Origin: Thermoanaerobaculia bacterium
GTDB lineage: Bacteria > Acidobacteriota > Thermoanaerobaculia > Gp7-AA8
NCBI GenBank assembly: GCA_017883205.1
Contig: JADGNZ010000009.1
Location: 1 to 64,000, forward strand
Length of the DNA: 64,000 nt
Reading direction: 5' to 3'
Shown: positions 52,630-63,478 of the stretch, one piece after another
Layout: each line of letters opens with the position of its first letter
How positions within the stretch are numbered: position 1 is the stretch's first letter
Position numbers and translations under genes: made by a program
Notes under the pieces: generated by a model
The model's input: the letters and a program-made list of their open reading frames with translations, nothing else
The model's database searches: none
What the model was told of the DNA's origin: nothing

Positions 52630-53802
52630 CTAGCTCCGATAATCCGTATTCAGCGAGATGTAGTCGTGGCCGAAGTCGGAGGCGAGGATGATCGTTCTCG
52701 CGTTACCGGCGCCGAGGTCGAGGACGATGGGGACGCGCTCGCGAGCGAAGACTTTGGCGGCCTCTTTTTCCTGATAGACAGCGGGCGCGCCGTCTTTGAC
52801 GAGTTGCACGCGGCCGGCCCAGAGTGAAACGCGCTTGACGTTGAAGCGCGCGCCGCTGCGGCCGAGGGCGGCGAGCATGCGGCCCCAGTTCGGATCGCCG
52901 CCGTGCAGCGCGGTCTTCACGAGCGGCGAGGTGCCAATGGCGTGCGCGGCGAGGCGGGCATCGCGCTCGCTCTTCGCGCCGCGCACTTCCAGCTCCATCA
53001 CGCGTGTGGCGCCTTCGCCGTCGCGCACGATCAGCCAAGCCAGGTCGCGGCAGACGGCGTCGAGCGCGCGCTGGAAGTCGGTCGTGTCGGAACGCGGCGC
53101 GTTGCCGAGTTTGCCGGAGGCCATGACGAGGACGGTGTCGTTCGTCGATGTGTCGCCATCGACGGTGATGGCGTTGAAACTTTGATCGACTGACGTCCGC
53201 AACGCCTTCTGCAGCGTGGCGGAATCGAGCGCTGCGTCGGTCATGACGAAGCCGAGCATCGTGGCCATGTTCGGATGGATCATGCCGGCGCCCTTGGCGA
53301 CGCCGACGATGCGTCCGCGTTTGCCGCCGAGCGTGAAGGTTGCCTGCGCAATCTTCGGTCCGACGTCGGTGGTGAGAATGGCGTGCGAAAACGCGTCGAT
53401 GCCGCTCGTCGAAAGGCGTGCGATCGAATCAGGGAGCGCCTCGCGAACCTTCTGATCGGGAAGCACGACACCGATCACTCCGGTCGATGCAATGAAGACT
53501 TCGTCGGCGGGACAGGTCAACAGTTCGGCAGCGCGCGAACGGACGCGTTTCGCGGCATCATTCCCCGGTTTGCCGGTCACCGCATTCGCGCAGCCGGCGT
53601 TGACGACGACGGCTTTGACACGTCCGCCGGTTTTCTTCAGCGCGTTCTTCGATAGCGTGACGGGCGCGGCCAGAAAGCGATTCTTCGTGAAGACGGCAGC
53701 CGCGTTCGCACCCTCGGGCGCGACGATGAGGCCGAGGTCGGGCCGCTTCTTGCGGATGCCCGCGCGGATGCCGGATGCGAGAAAACCTTTCGGGAGTTTC
53801 AT
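52630..53802 (-). CDS. argJ: bifunctional glutamate N-acetyltransferase / ornithine acetyltransferase
   Basis: 390 residues. The self-cleavage region HPNMATMLGFVMTDAALD holds the nucleophile Thr; NAGCANAVTGKPG and TVDGDTSTNDTVLVMASG are family signatures. It recycles acetyl groups from N-acetylornithine to glutamate. ATG 53802 overlaps the argH stop (ATGA), so it is coupled as the last gene of the cluster. Whether it also uses acetyl-CoA (bifunctional) cannot be told, but no argA is in the window. Confidence 0.96.
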   Translation of the reverse strand: MKLPKGFLASGIRAGIRKKRPDLGLIVAPEGANAAAVFTKNRFLAAPVTLSKNALKKTGGRVKAVVVNAGCANAVTGKPGNDAAKRVRSRAAELLTCPADEVFIASTGVIGVVLPDQKVREALPDSIARLSTSGIDAFSHAILTTDVGPKIAQATFTLGGKRGRIVGVAKGAGMIHPNMATMLGFVMTDAALDSATLQKALRTSVDQSFNAITVDGDTSTNDTVLVMASGKLGNAPRSDTTDFQRALDAVCRDLAWLIVRDGEGATRVMELEVRGAKSERDARLAAHAIGTSPLVKTALHGGDPNWGRMLAALGRSGARFNVKRVSLWAGRVQLVKDGAPAVYQEKEAAKVFARERVPIVLDLGAGNARTIILASDFGHDYISLNTDYRS

Positions 53803-55096
53803 GATCTGTCGCTGCACTCCAACAGCGCGGCGTTCGCCGCTTCCTTCACTCGCTCCGGCGCGGTGCCGCCGAAGGCATTCTTCTTCGCGAGCATGCCGTC
53901 GAGCGTGACGCCGTGTTCTTTCACCAGCGACCCGAGGTTTGCCAGATTGCGGCTGACCTGATCGTGCGCTTCGCGGAAGGGCATGCCGGTCGCGGCCAGC
54001 GCGTCCGCGACGGCGGTGGCGATGAGCGCCTCACTTCCGGCGGCGGCACGCATGCGATCGCGATCGAGCGACAGCCCGGCCACCAACTCGCGCAAGGCGG
54101 GAACCAGCGTGGCGATTACGCGGCGCGTGCGGAAAAGCGGCTCTTTGTCGAGCTGCAAGTCTTTGTCGTACGCGAGAGGCAGACCCTTGAGCAGCGCAAG
54201 AAATCCCGTCAGTTCGCCGATGCAGCGCGCCGCGTAGCCGCGGGCGAGCTCGAGAACATCCGGATTCTTCTTCTGCGGCATGCGCGAGGAGCCGGTGGCC
54301 ATCGCGTCGGGAAGCTCGGCGTACGACGCTTCGTCGCTGGTGAAGAAGATCAGGTCTTCGGCCATGCGCGACACATGCGTCAGCATCAGTGACGACGCGA
54401 AGAGATACTCCGCCGCGAAGTCGCGGTCGGAAACGCCGTCGAGCGAGTTCGCGTTCGCGCGTGCAAAGCCGAGGGAGCGCGCGAGTGCATCGCGATCGAT
54501 CGCCAGCGGCGTGCCGGCGAGCGCGCCCGATCCGAGTGGGCATTCGTCGCCGCGCTCGGTAGCGCTGACAAAGCGTGAACGGTCGCGGCGCAGCATCTCG
54601 ACGTACGCCAGGCACCAGTGCCCGAACGTGACCGGCTCGGCCTGTTTCGAGTGCGTGTAGCCGGGCATCGGCGTCGCCGCTTCTTCGAGCGCACGTGTTG
54701 CCAGCGTCGTCGCGAGCGCGCTCACGATCTCGATCGCTTCGCCGCAGGCGCGCTTCAGCCACAGCTTCAGATCGGTCGCAACTTGGTCGTTCCGCGAACG
54801 GCCGGTGTGCAGTTTTCCCGCGCCCGCTCCGATCAGTTCGTAGAGCTTCGCCTCGACGTATGAGTGCACGTCCTCGTAGTCGCCATCAGCCGGCGGTTCG
54901 ATCCGCGCCAGCGCGCCGAGAATGGCGTCAAGCTCATCATCGGACAGCACGCCGGCTTCCGCGATTGCGCGCGCCCAGGCGATCGAGCCCTCGACGTCCT
55001 CATCGAACAACTCGCGGTCGAACGCAAACGAGTCATTGAGCCTCCGCAGCACCTGCGATGGCTCCGACACGAAACGCCCGCCCCACAGTTTCTGCG

Positions 55097-55100
<4 letters not shown>
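53799..55100 (-). CDS. argH: argininosuccinate lyase
   Basis: 433 residues. HTGRSRNDQVATDLKLW, GYTHSKQAEPVTFGHW and the signature GSSRMPQKKNPDVLELARG are intact. It splits argininosuccinate into arginine and fumarate. It starts with TTG 55100, which overlaps the argG stop; AAGGCGG is a weak ribosome site, so coupling with argG is likely. Confidence 0.97.
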
Positions 55101-56362
<1,262 letters not shown>

Positions 56363-56394
56363 TGCTGGGTTCCTTTGGATCTGTCTGCGATCTG

Positions 56395-57600
56395 CTAAGC
56401 GACTTTTCTTTCTAGTTTTCCGAGGATCTGTTCGAGTGCTTCGACGAATTCGGCGAATGCCTTCTTCGGCGTGACGTACGGCGGCAGCAGGCGGATGACG
56501 TTCTCGCGCGCGCTTCCGACAACGAAGCCTTTCGCGAGCAACTCCGCAACGACCGGCTTGGCCGGGCCGTCGAGCTCGATGCCCCACATGAAGCCGGAGC
56601 CGCGCACTTCGACGATCGATGCGTTGCGTTTCTTGAGCTTGGCGAGCTGCGTGCCGAACCACGCGCCGAGGGTGTTCACGCGCTCGAGAAGTTTCGATTC
56701 TTCGATCTCGTCGAGCACGGCGAGACCGAGACGGCAGGCAACCGGATTGCCGCCGAAGGTCGTGCCGTGATGTCCCGGCTTCACGAGCCCTTCGATTGCA
56801 GGACCGGTGATGACCGCGCCGAGCGGCAAGCCGCCGCCCAGCGGTTTGGCCAGCGTGATGATGTCGGGAACGATGCCGCTCTGCTGAAACGCGAAGAGTG
56901 TTCCGGTGCGGCCGAGGCCGCACTGGATCTCATCGAACACGAGAATGGCGCCGGTGCGATCGGCTACGCGCCGTGCCGCAGCGAGGAACTCGTGGGTGAG
57001 AGGGATGATGCCGCCCTCACCCATCACCGGCTCGAGGAAAATCGCGCTGGTCGTCTCGTCGACCGCGGCTTCGAGCGCGGCAACATCATTCGGCTCGACG
57101 AAGGTCACACCCGGCATCAGCGGCTCGAACGGTTTGCGATACGCCTCATGGCCGGTCATCGACAAAGAGCCGAGCGTCCGTCCGTGAAAGCTCTCGTTCA
57201 GTGCGACGACGCCGGCGCGGCCAGGATTGGCGAGTCGCGCGAACTTCAGCGCCGCCTCATTCGCTTCCGTTCCGCTGTTACAGAAGAACGCGCGGCAGAG
57301 CCCCGAGGCGCGCACGAGGCGCTCCGCGAGGAGACCTTGCGACGGGTGATAGTAGAGGTTCGAGAGGTGCAGCAACGCGTTCGACTCGTCGCGCAACGCT
57401 TTCACGAGGCGCGGATGACGATGACCGAGCGCGTTGACGGCGATGCCGCCGAGCAGATCCCAATATTCGCGGCCATCGGCGTCGGTGATCCGCGCACCTT
57501 TGCCGCTGCGCGGATGAAACGTCGTGCGTGCGTAGGTGCCGAGGATGAACGCTTTCTCGCGCTCTTCGACGGCGGCGGGCGATTCGTCATGCAGCAACAA
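56395..57600 (-). CDS. argD: acetylornithine aminotransferase
   Basis: 401 residues if started at TTG 57600, for which AAGGAGG lies 8 bases upstream. GGIAVNALGHRHPRLVKAL, FFCNSGTEANEAALKFAR, SFHGRTLGSLSMTG and DEIQCGLGRTGTLFAF are the class III aminotransferase motifs; PLP binds Lys in ITLAKPLGGGLPLGA. It converts N-acetylglutamate semialdehyde to N-acetylornithine. It overlaps argB by 14 bases. Confidence 0.95.
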   Translation of the reverse strand: MLLHDESPAAVEEREKAFILGTYARTTFHPRSGKGARITDADGREYWDLLGGIAVNALGHRHPRLVKALRDESNALLHLSNLYYHPSQGLLAERLVRASGLCRAFFCNSGTEANEAALKFARLANPGRAGVVALNESFHGRTLGSLSMTGHEAYRKPFEPLMPGVTFVEPNDVAALEAAVDETTSAIFLEPVMGEGGIIPLTHEFLAAARRVADRTGAILVFDEIQCGLGRTGTLFAFQQSGIVPDIITLAKPLGGGLPLGAVITGPAIEGLVKPGHHGTTFGGNPVACRLGLAVLDEIEESKLLERVNTLGAWFGTQLAKLKKRNASIVEVRGSGFMWGIELDGPAKPVVAELLAKGFVVGSARENVIRLLPPYVTPKKAFAEFVEALEQILGKLERKVA

Positions 57601-58327
57601 GGTTCGTTCCTCCTTCTTCTCCAATCGTGATTCGTTGCACGCCCGATTCGAGCGCGTGCAACGCGGCCTGCAGTTTCGGACGCATGCCTCCGGTGACGAC
57701 TTCGCTGACGAGCAGCGCTTCCGCTTCCGGTGCGTGCAGTTCGGAAACGACGTTGCCTGTCTCATCGAGCAGGCCGGCAACGTCGGTGATGAAGACCAGC
57801 TTCTCCGCGCCTACCGCGATGGCGATCGCAGCGGCGGCAGTGTCTGCGTTCACGTTCAGGAGCGATCCGTTCGGACCTTCAGCAACCGAGGACAGAACGG
57901 GCATGATGCCGGCGCCGATCACGGCGTTGATGAGCGTTGGATCGCCGCCGGTGACGCGTCCGACGTGACCAAGCGCCACACCCTCGATCGGCTCATGCAG
58001 CTCCGCGACGAGCGTCGATGCGTCGCAACCGCTGAAGCCTGCCGCGCGAACGCCCATCGCCGTGAGCTCCGAGACGAGCATCTTGTTCACCGATCCCGCC
58101 AGCGTCGATACGACGACATCGAGCGTTGCATCGTCGGTGATGCGCAGACCGGCGTGCGTCCGCTTCGCGATGCCGAGGCGCTTGAGATTCGCATCGACAT
58201 GCTTGCCGCCGCCGTGCACGAGAACGATCTGCTCACCGCTCTTCCAGCGCTTCGCAATCGCGCGCAAGACTTCGGCGCGCCGCGACGGATCATCGAGAAG
58301 GCTCCCGCCGAGTTTGATGACGTTCAT
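57587..58327 (-). CDS. argB: acetylglutamate kinase (short form)
   Basis: 246 residues. NVIKLGGSLLDDP, VLVHGGGKHVDANLKRLG, SGCDASTL and NVNADTAAAAIAIAVGAEKLVFITDVAGLLD are the family motifs. It phosphorylates N-acetylglutamate. It lacks the N-terminal arginine-sensing helix found in arginine-inhibited kinases (about 295 residues), so feedback control by arginine may be absent; that is an inference from length. ATG overlaps the argC stop. Confidence 0.94.
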   Translation of the reverse strand: MNVIKLGGSLLDDPSRRAEVLRAIAKRWKSGEQIVLVHGGGKHVDANLKRLGIAKRTHAGLRITDDATLDVVVSTLAGSVNKMLVSELTAMGVRAAGFSGCDASTLVAELHEPIEGVALGHVGRVTGGDPTLINAVIGAGIMPVLSSVAEGPNGSLLNVNADTAAAAIAIAVGAEKLVFITDVAGLLDETGNVVSELHAPEAEALLVSEVVTGGMRPKLQAALHALESGVQRITIGEEGGTNLVAA

Positions 58328-59394
58328 CAGATCAAGGCCTCAGTTTCCGCGAAGTCGAACATCCGGTTGAAGTTCTGCACGGCCTGCGAGGCAGCGCCTT
58401 TGAGCAGGTTGTCGATGACCGAGACGATGACGGCGCGGCGGCCCCCCTGTAGAAGCTGGAAACCGATCTCCGCGCGCGGCGTGTTGACGACGTTCTTCAG
58501 TTCCGGCAGTTGGCCGGCCGGCAGCACGCGCACGAACGGCGCGTTTTCATAAACCCGCGCATATGCATCGGTGATCTGCTGCTCCGACATCGCATGCGTG
58601 AAGCCGACGTGTATCGTCGAGAGAATCCCGCGATGGACGGGCAGAAGATGCGCGACGAAGACGAGCGGCGCCCGGTCGCCGAGGTGAAGCTGCTGGCGGA
58701 TCTCCGGCTCGTGGCGGTGGTTGCCGACACCGTACGCTTTGAAGTTGCCGAACAGCTCCGCGAACGAGAAGTTGACGTCCGCTTTTTTTCCTGCTCCGGA
58801 GACGCCGCTCTTCGAATCGCAGATCACCGGCTGCTCGCGGTCGATCGCGAAATTGAGCGGGCGTAGCGCGAGAAGAATCGACGTCGGATAGCAGCCGGGA
58901 TTGGCAACGAGGCGCGCTTTCTTCAACTCGCCGTTGCAGTATTCAGTGAGTCCGTAAACAGCCTCGCCGAGAAGTTTCGGGTTCTCGTGCTCAAAGCCGT
59001 ACCACGTCGGATACATCGACGGCTCCTCGAGACGGAACGCGCCGGAGAGGTCGATGACGGTCATGCCGGCGTCGAGCAGCTTCGGCGCGAGCTCCGCGGA
59101 CACCTCGTTCGGCGTGCAGAGAAACACCACCTCGGGCCGCGCGGCGATTAGCGCCTCGAACGTGAACGGCTCGGCGATGAGCTTCGGGAGCGCCGGCGTG
59201 ACCGGACCGCGCGCGGTGCTGCTCGACGAGAAGAGCGCGACGAGGTCGACGCCGTGGTGGCGCGCCATGATTGCGGTCAGCTCCGCGCCGGAGTAGCCGG
59301 TGGCGCCGACGATGGCGACGCGCTTCTTCGGCGCGGCCGCAACGGGCGCCGCGGCGGCATCAACACGATCAGCAACTGGAACAGGTTCGTTCAT
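58327..59394 (-). CDS. argC: N-acetyl-gamma-glutamyl-phosphate reductase
   Basis: 355 residues. KRVAIVGATGYSGAELTAIM is the NADP motif; the catalytic Cys is in VANPGCYPTSILLALRPL; HRHEPEIRQQL and VFVAHLLPVHRGIL follow. It reduces acetylglutamyl phosphate. An Ala-rich N-terminal stretch of about 23 residues precedes the normal start of the family, so the true start might be internal. It lies 20 bases after argR. Confidence 0.95.
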   Translation of the reverse strand: MNEPVPVADRVDAAAAPVAAAPKKRVAIVGATGYSGAELTAIMARHHGVDLVALFSSSSTARGPVTPALPKLIAEPFTFEALIAARPEVVFLCTPNEVSAELAPKLLDAGMTVIDLSGAFRLEEPSMYPTWYGFEHENPKLLGEAVYGLTEYCNGELKKARLVANPGCYPTSILLALRPLNFAIDREQPVICDSKSGVSGAGKKADVNFSFAELFGNFKAYGVGNHRHEPEIRQQLHLGDRAPLVFVAHLLPVHRGILSTIHVGFTHAMSEQQITDAYARVYENAPFVRVLPAGQLPELKNVVNTPRAEIGFQLLQGGRRAVIVSVIDNLLKGAASQAVQNFNRMFDFAETEALI

Positions 59395-59414
59395 GGCAAT
59401 TCTCTTGGAACGGC

Positions 59415-59921
59415 TCAGCGGACGTTGCGGCGGCGGACGCCGATGATCCGGCGCAGCCGCTGCGCGAAGGAGGTGGCGGCGTCGGTGGTGCGGAAGGCGA
59501 CGAAGATCGTGTCGTCGCCGCCGATGGTGCCGAGGACGCCGTCGATCTGCGCGGCATCGATGGCGCTGGCGACCGGCTGCGCACTCGCGGCCGGAGTCTT
59601 GATCACGACGAGGTTGCCGGCGGTGTCGGCGCCGGTGACATATTCAGCGACAGCCTGTTCGAGCCGCGTCTCGACGACGTCACGCGGCGCGAAGGCGACG
59701 ACAGCGCCGACCGCGAACGCATCCTGCGTGACATAGCCGTTCGGCGACTTGGCCACGCCGAGCTCGCGCAGATCGCGGGAGAGCGTCGGCTGCGTGACGC
59801 GGAAGCCGCGTTTCTTCAGCAGCGCCAGCAACTCGTCCTGCGAATGAACGGACTGCTCCCGGACGATCCGCTGGATCTCATCGCGTCTCCGCAGTCCGTC
59901 GCCATGCGCATGATTATTCAT
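59415..59921 (-). CDS. argR: arginine repressor ArgR
   Basis: 168 residues. The N-terminal winged helix has RRRDEIQRIVREQSVHSQDELLALLKKRGFRVTQPTLSRDLRELG. The C-terminal arginine-binding domain has GNLVVIKTPAASAQPVASAIDA and VLGTIGGDDTIFVAF, with the GDD arginine-binding motif. It binds arginine and represses arg genes. An ARG-box-like site overlaps its upstream region, so it should control its own operon. Confidence 0.95.
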   Translation of the reverse strand: MNNHAHGDGLRRRDEIQRIVREQSVHSQDELLALLKKRGFRVTQPTLSRDLRELGVAKSPNGYVTQDAFAVGAVVAFAPRDVVETRLEQAVAEYVTGADTAGNLVVIKTPAASAQPVASAIDAAQIDGVLGTIGGDDTIFVAFRTTDAATSFAQRLRRIIGVRRRNVR

Positions 59922-59927
59922 CGGTAC

Positions 59928-59943
59928 GAATGTTTATTCATTC
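59928..59943. promoter_or_regulatory. ARG-box-like site upstream of argR
   Basis: On the minus strand TGAATAAACATTC matches the ARG box core (TGAAT-N4-ATTCA, one base off). A half site (TGATTATTCA) lies at 59911-59920, across the argR start. It predicts ArgR control of argR and the following arg genes. Confidence 0.7.
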
Positions 59944-59990
59944 CTCGGCGGATGTCAACAGTGTTGTGGGCTTGCTATTCCGTTTTCGGC

Positions 59991-60099
59991 GGGAGTCGGA
60001 GGGTGTCGAGGGTCGGGAGTCGGAGCGAGGGCCCGAGTCAGGGTGGAGCGGTTTCGGCGCAGGCTCCGACTCCCGACCCCCGCGTTCCTCCGACTCCCA
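59991..60099. repeat. nested hairpin built of GGGAGTCGG words
   Basis: GGGAGTCGGAGG (59991-60002) pairs with 60088-60099, and inside GGTCGGGAGTCGGAG (60011-60025) pairs exactly with 60064-60078. Related to the element at 42230-42309. It lies between argR and the GHKL operon, just before a TAGAAT at 60101. Confidence 0.85.
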
Positions 60100-60100
60100 A

Positions 60101-60106
60101 TAGAAT
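60101..60106 (+). promoter_or_regulatory. probable -10 (TAGAAT) of the GHKL operon
   Basis: TAGAAT 11 bases before ATG 60118, with the hairpin element directly upstream; no -35 match seen. The leader would be about 5 bases. Confidence 0.4.
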
Positions 60107-60117
60107 TGCCCCTTCGA

Positions 60118-61989
60118 ATGCCCTTCCCACGATGGCACTTTCGCGAGATGAGTCGCGGCGAGATCAATGTCGATCCGGTGCACGACGAGTTCTTCAAGGC
60201 CCAGGATCTCGCCGACGCATTGGTGCGGGAGGCGATCCAGAATTCGCTCGACGCGCGTGGACGCGGACGCTCGATCGTGCGCGTACGGTTCCGGCTGGCC
60301 GGCGGGGATCATGCGCTGGCGGCAGAGTCCGCGGCGCACTATCTTCGCGGCCTCGAGACACACCTTGATTTACCGTCATTCGCGGCGATGCCGTTCCTCG
60401 TGGTCGAGGACTCCGGAACGCGCGGCCTGGTCGGCGATCCGGGAGAAGATCCTGAGCTCGACGACCACGGCGGCGAGCGCAACGACTTCTACTATTTCTG
60501 GCGGAACGTCGGCCGCTCCGGCAAAGGTGAGATCGACCGCGGCCGTTGGGGTCTGGGAAAAGCGGTCTTCTCGGTTTCCTCGCGCATTCACACGATGTTC
60601 GGCCTCACACGCCGCGCCGACGATCACCGTCGCCTCCTCCTCGGCCAGTCTGTGCTCAAGACGCATGTAATCGGAGGACGCCGCTTCGCACCCTACGGAT
60701 TCTTTGCGAATACGGGCCGCGATGATTTTCCGCAGGCCATCGAAGAGCCACGGGAGCTGGAACGCTTCATCGCAGACTTCGGGTTGGAGCGCGACGACTC
60801 CGGGCTCTCGATCGTCATCCCCTTTCCTCGCGAGGAGGATCTTCGCTTCGAGGCGATCGTGGCATCGGCAATCCGCCAGTACTTCTACCCGATCACGCGC
60901 GGCGATCTGGTCGTGACAGTCGAGGAGCAGCACCGGAAAATCACGATCAACAGCCGCACGATCGAGGGAGATGCGAGCGATCCCGGAATCGCGAGACTCT
61001 GCGCGCTGGCCCGCTGGTCGATGACGCTGCCAGAGCACGAATGGATCGTCGTCAGCGAGCCAGCGGCTTCCGGCGTGCCGAAATGGCGTGACGACGCGCT
61101 TTCGGGCGCCGTTCTCGATGCAGTCCGCCGCCGTTTCGAACAGAGCGAGCGGCTCGCCTTTCGTGTGCGCGTTCCCGTGCGCCGTAGGCGCGGCCGCGCG
61201 ATCGCGCACTTCGATGTCGTGCTGGAGAAAGATGACGCGCTTCGGCGGGGCGAACATCACTTCATCCGCCGGGGAATCACGATTCCCGAGGTGAAGAGCG
61301 TGCGCGACAAACCGGTGCGCGCACTCCTCATCGCCGACGATGAAACACTCTCCACGTTTCTAGGCGACGCAGAGAATCCCGCGCACTCCGACTGGTCGGA
61401 GCGCAACGACAAAATCCGCAACCTCTACGAACAGGGCGCCTCGACGCTACGCTACGTGAAGAACGCCATCGCGCAGATCGCATCGATGCTGACCACGCCG
61501 GCGGCAGGACGCGCTACCGATCTCTTATCCGACATCTTTTCCATCGCCACTCCGGAAGAGGGCGACTCGATCGCGGCCGGTGAGCAATCGAATCGTGAGC
61601 TCGACCGCGGCGAAAACCCTGCACCTGGCGACAGCACAGCCGCGCCTCCAGGCGCGGTGCGCATCGTGCGAATCGCCGGCGGTTTTACTCTCCAGGGAAC
61701 TGGAAAGAACGGCGACGCAGCGAGACGCTGGATCGTTGACATGGCGTATCGGACCCGAAGCGGCGACCCTTTTCGCAAGTACAGTCGTTACGACTTTGCA
61801 ATGGGACGGAACGGTGTGACGTGGAAGAGCGATGGTGCCATCGTGGCAGTAGCACGCGACAATCGCCTGGAGCTCGCGCCGCAACGATCCGATTTCCAAT
61901 TGACCGTGACGGGGTTCGACCACCGACGCGATCTGGTAGTACGCGTTTCGAGAAAAGACGACGATGCTCCGGAAGCTGAACTTCACTGA
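60118..61989 (+). CDS. GHKL (Hsp90/MORC-like) ATPase
   Basis: 623 residues. The Bergerat ATP site is visible: LVREAIQNSLDARGRG (N box, about 37-52), LVVEDSGTRGL (G1 box, about 94-104) and DRGRWGLGKAVFS (G2 box, about 140-152). An S5-like region and a variable tail follow. MORC-like GHKL ATPases are known in predicted restriction and defence operons, where they are thought to move or loop DNA. It is the first of three overlapping genes: the next gene starts 26 bases before its stop. The defence role is inferred from family and layout. Confidence 0.85.
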   Translation: MPFPRWHFREMSRGEINVDPVHDEFFKAQDLADALVREAIQNSLDARGRGRSIVRVRFRLAGGDHALAAESAAHYLRGLETHLDLPSFAAMPFLVVEDSGTRGLVGDPGEDPELDDHGGERNDFYYFWRNVGRSGKGEIDRGRWGLGKAVFSVSSRIHTMFGLTRRADDHRRLLLGQSVLKTHVIGGRRFAPYGFFANTGRDDFPQAIEEPRELERFIADFGLERDDSGLSIVIPFPREEDLRFEAIVASAIRQYFYPITRGDLVVTVEEQHRKITINSRTIEGDASDPGIARLCALARWSMTLPEHEWIVVSEPAASGVPKWRDDALSGAVLDAVRRRFEQSERLAFRVRVPVRRRRGRAIAHFDVVLEKDDALRRGEHHFIRRGITIPEVKSVRDKPVRALLIADDETLSTFLGDAENPAHSDWSERNDKIRNLYEQGASTLRYVKNAIAQIASMLTTPAAGRATDLLSDIFSIATPEEGDSIAAGEQSNRELDRGENPAPGDSTAAPPGAVRIVRIAGGFTLQGTGKNGDAARRWIVDMAYRTRSGDPFRKYSRYDFAMGRNGVTWKSDGAIVAVARDNRLELAPQRSDFQLTVTGFDHRRDLVVRVSRKDDDAPEAELH

Positions 61990-62719
61990 AAGGACCAGAA
62001 TCCCTCGCTCGGAGTGCAGCGTCGAGCTGCGGCGCGAGCCGGACGGCGTCCTGGCCTTCGATCCGAAGTTCGATCTTGCAGGGATTGCTGCACCGGACGA
62101 AGCCCGCATCTACATCGAAGCGCAGTACCGCACGTCCTACATGCGCTTCGATTGCGGATCGATCGGCAACCCGGCCATCCCGCGGGAGCGCCGGCTGACG
62201 GAGATCGATTCCGACCGCGTCGTGCGATTCCGCATCAAGGTCGTCGGCCAGTCAGGCGGCGAGCATCGCATCATCGCGTCGTCCAATGACATGCTGATCT
62301 CGTGCGATCGGGGCGGCTCCGGCACCCGGCTTCCGCTTCTTCCGGTCAACTTCGACGACCTTGGCGATCAGGTCTGGCGAATCCACTTCGAGGCAGATCA
62401 GCCGGTCCTCGAGCTCAACAACCGCATCGACGCGATCGAGCGTTTGGCTCGCAGCGATCCTCAATTCTTCGCTCTGGTGTATCCGGCCGCGGTTCGCGAA
62501 GTGCTGACGCACTACGTCTTGATCGAACGGCGGGACGAGGGCGATGAGGAAAGCGAGTGGCCGGCATTCTGGATTCGTTGGGCGCGCGAACTGGCCGGAG
62601 AGTCTCTCCCCTCCGATGCGGATGACCGCAGTGCGTGGATCGATGATGTCGTCGTTGCTTTTTGCAGCTTGCACCGAGCGGCCGAAAAGATGCGGACGGG
62701 AACGGAGGAGCCGCAGTGA
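61964..62719 (+). CDS. unknown protein, second gene of the GHKL operon
   Basis: 251 residues. No signal peptide, no membrane helix, no motif I can name. The first half is strand-rich (EARIYIEAQYRTSYMRFDCG; VVRFRIKVVGQSGGEHRIIA), the second helical (LNNRIDAIERLARSDPQFF; FWIRWARELAGESL). It is likely a partner protein of the ATPase because the genes overlap. Its stop overlaps the GTG of the third gene (GTGA). Confidence 0.7.
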   Translation: MLRKLNFTERTRIPRSECSVELRREPDGVLAFDPKFDLAGIAAPDEARIYIEAQYRTSYMRFDCGSIGNPAIPRERRLTEIDSDRVVRFRIKVVGQSGGEHRIIASSNDMLISCDRGGSGTRLPLLPVNFDDLGDQVWRIHFEADQPVLELNNRIDAIERLARSDPQFFALVYPAAVREVLTHYVLIERRDEGDEESEWPAFWIRWARELAGESLPSDADDRSAWIDDVVVAFCSLHRAAEKMRTGTEEPQ

Positions 62720-63441
62720 CCGCGCTGCGGAAACTCAATCGGAAAGGGATCGCCGCGTTCCGCGAGTATCTCGCCAGCATTCGCGCGGGTGCCGAGTTTC
62801 AACCCAGCCTTGCAGTGCTGTATGTCGACGACTTCTCGACGCCGGTGCTGCCACGCATCGATGTAGAGCCTCGCGCGCTGAAGACCAAACTCGCCGCCGC
62901 GAAGTATCTGACATCGGTGCTCGAACCGCTCGAGAGTCCCTCGCTGAGTGCCGACGCCGAGCTATGGTCGTGGCTGGCGCTCTTCTTCTTCGATCAACTT
63001 TCTCCGATTCGGGGCGGGAAGCGGCGACCGCGCGAGGACTACTACTACATACCGAGCAGCCGGCGGCCGCAACGGCATCTCCTCGCCGGCGCCTACGGGC
63101 TCTATCGCCTCCACGGCGAGCATGCACGCGTGCTGCTGCATCCTTCGGTTCATCAGCACGGGCGGTTCCTCTTCGATCTCGATTACCGGCGCGATCTCCT
63201 GACCAACCGCGGCCTCATCGAGGTCGTCGATCGACTCTATTGGAACCCGGCCACCAGCCGTCCAAAACGCGGAGCTGCGAGCGACAACCAACCTGGAAGC
63301 CTCCGCCGCCTGATCGCCGTCGTCCAACAACTCGATCTCAACTACGACCTTTACGGCATGAGCGCGCCGGAGATCGAAGCGCTATTGCCCTCGGAGTTCG
63401 AAGCGTGGCGCAATGGAATTCCGCCGTCCGTGGCAGGGTGA
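62716..63441 (+). CDS. DUF6339-like protein, third gene of the GHKL operon
   Basis: 241 residues from GTG 62716, with AGGAG 6 bases upstream. The order 'DAELWSWLALFFFDQLSPI', 'PREDYYYIP', 'RHLLAGAYGLYRLHGEHARVLL', 'VQQLDLNYDLYGMSAPEIEALLP' fits my recollection of DUF6339, a family found in defence-type neighbourhoods; I cannot verify it here. It may act as a sensor or effector with the ATPase. No methylase or helicase is next to it in the window. Confidence 0.65.
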   Translation: MTALRKLNRKGIAAFREYLASIRAGAEFQPSLAVLYVDDFSTPVLPRIDVEPRALKTKLAAAKYLTSVLEPLESPSLSADAELWSWLALFFFDQLSPIRGGKRRPREDYYYIPSSRRPQRHLLAGAYGLYRLHGEHARVLLHPSVHQHGRFLFDLDYRRDLLTNRGLIEVVDRLYWNPATSRPKRGAASDNQPGSLRRLIAVVQQLDLNYDLYGMSAPEIEALLPSEFEAWRNGIPPSVAG

Positions 63442-63478
63442 CAGGCAGTCAGCGGAGCAAAAAAACTATCATTACTCC

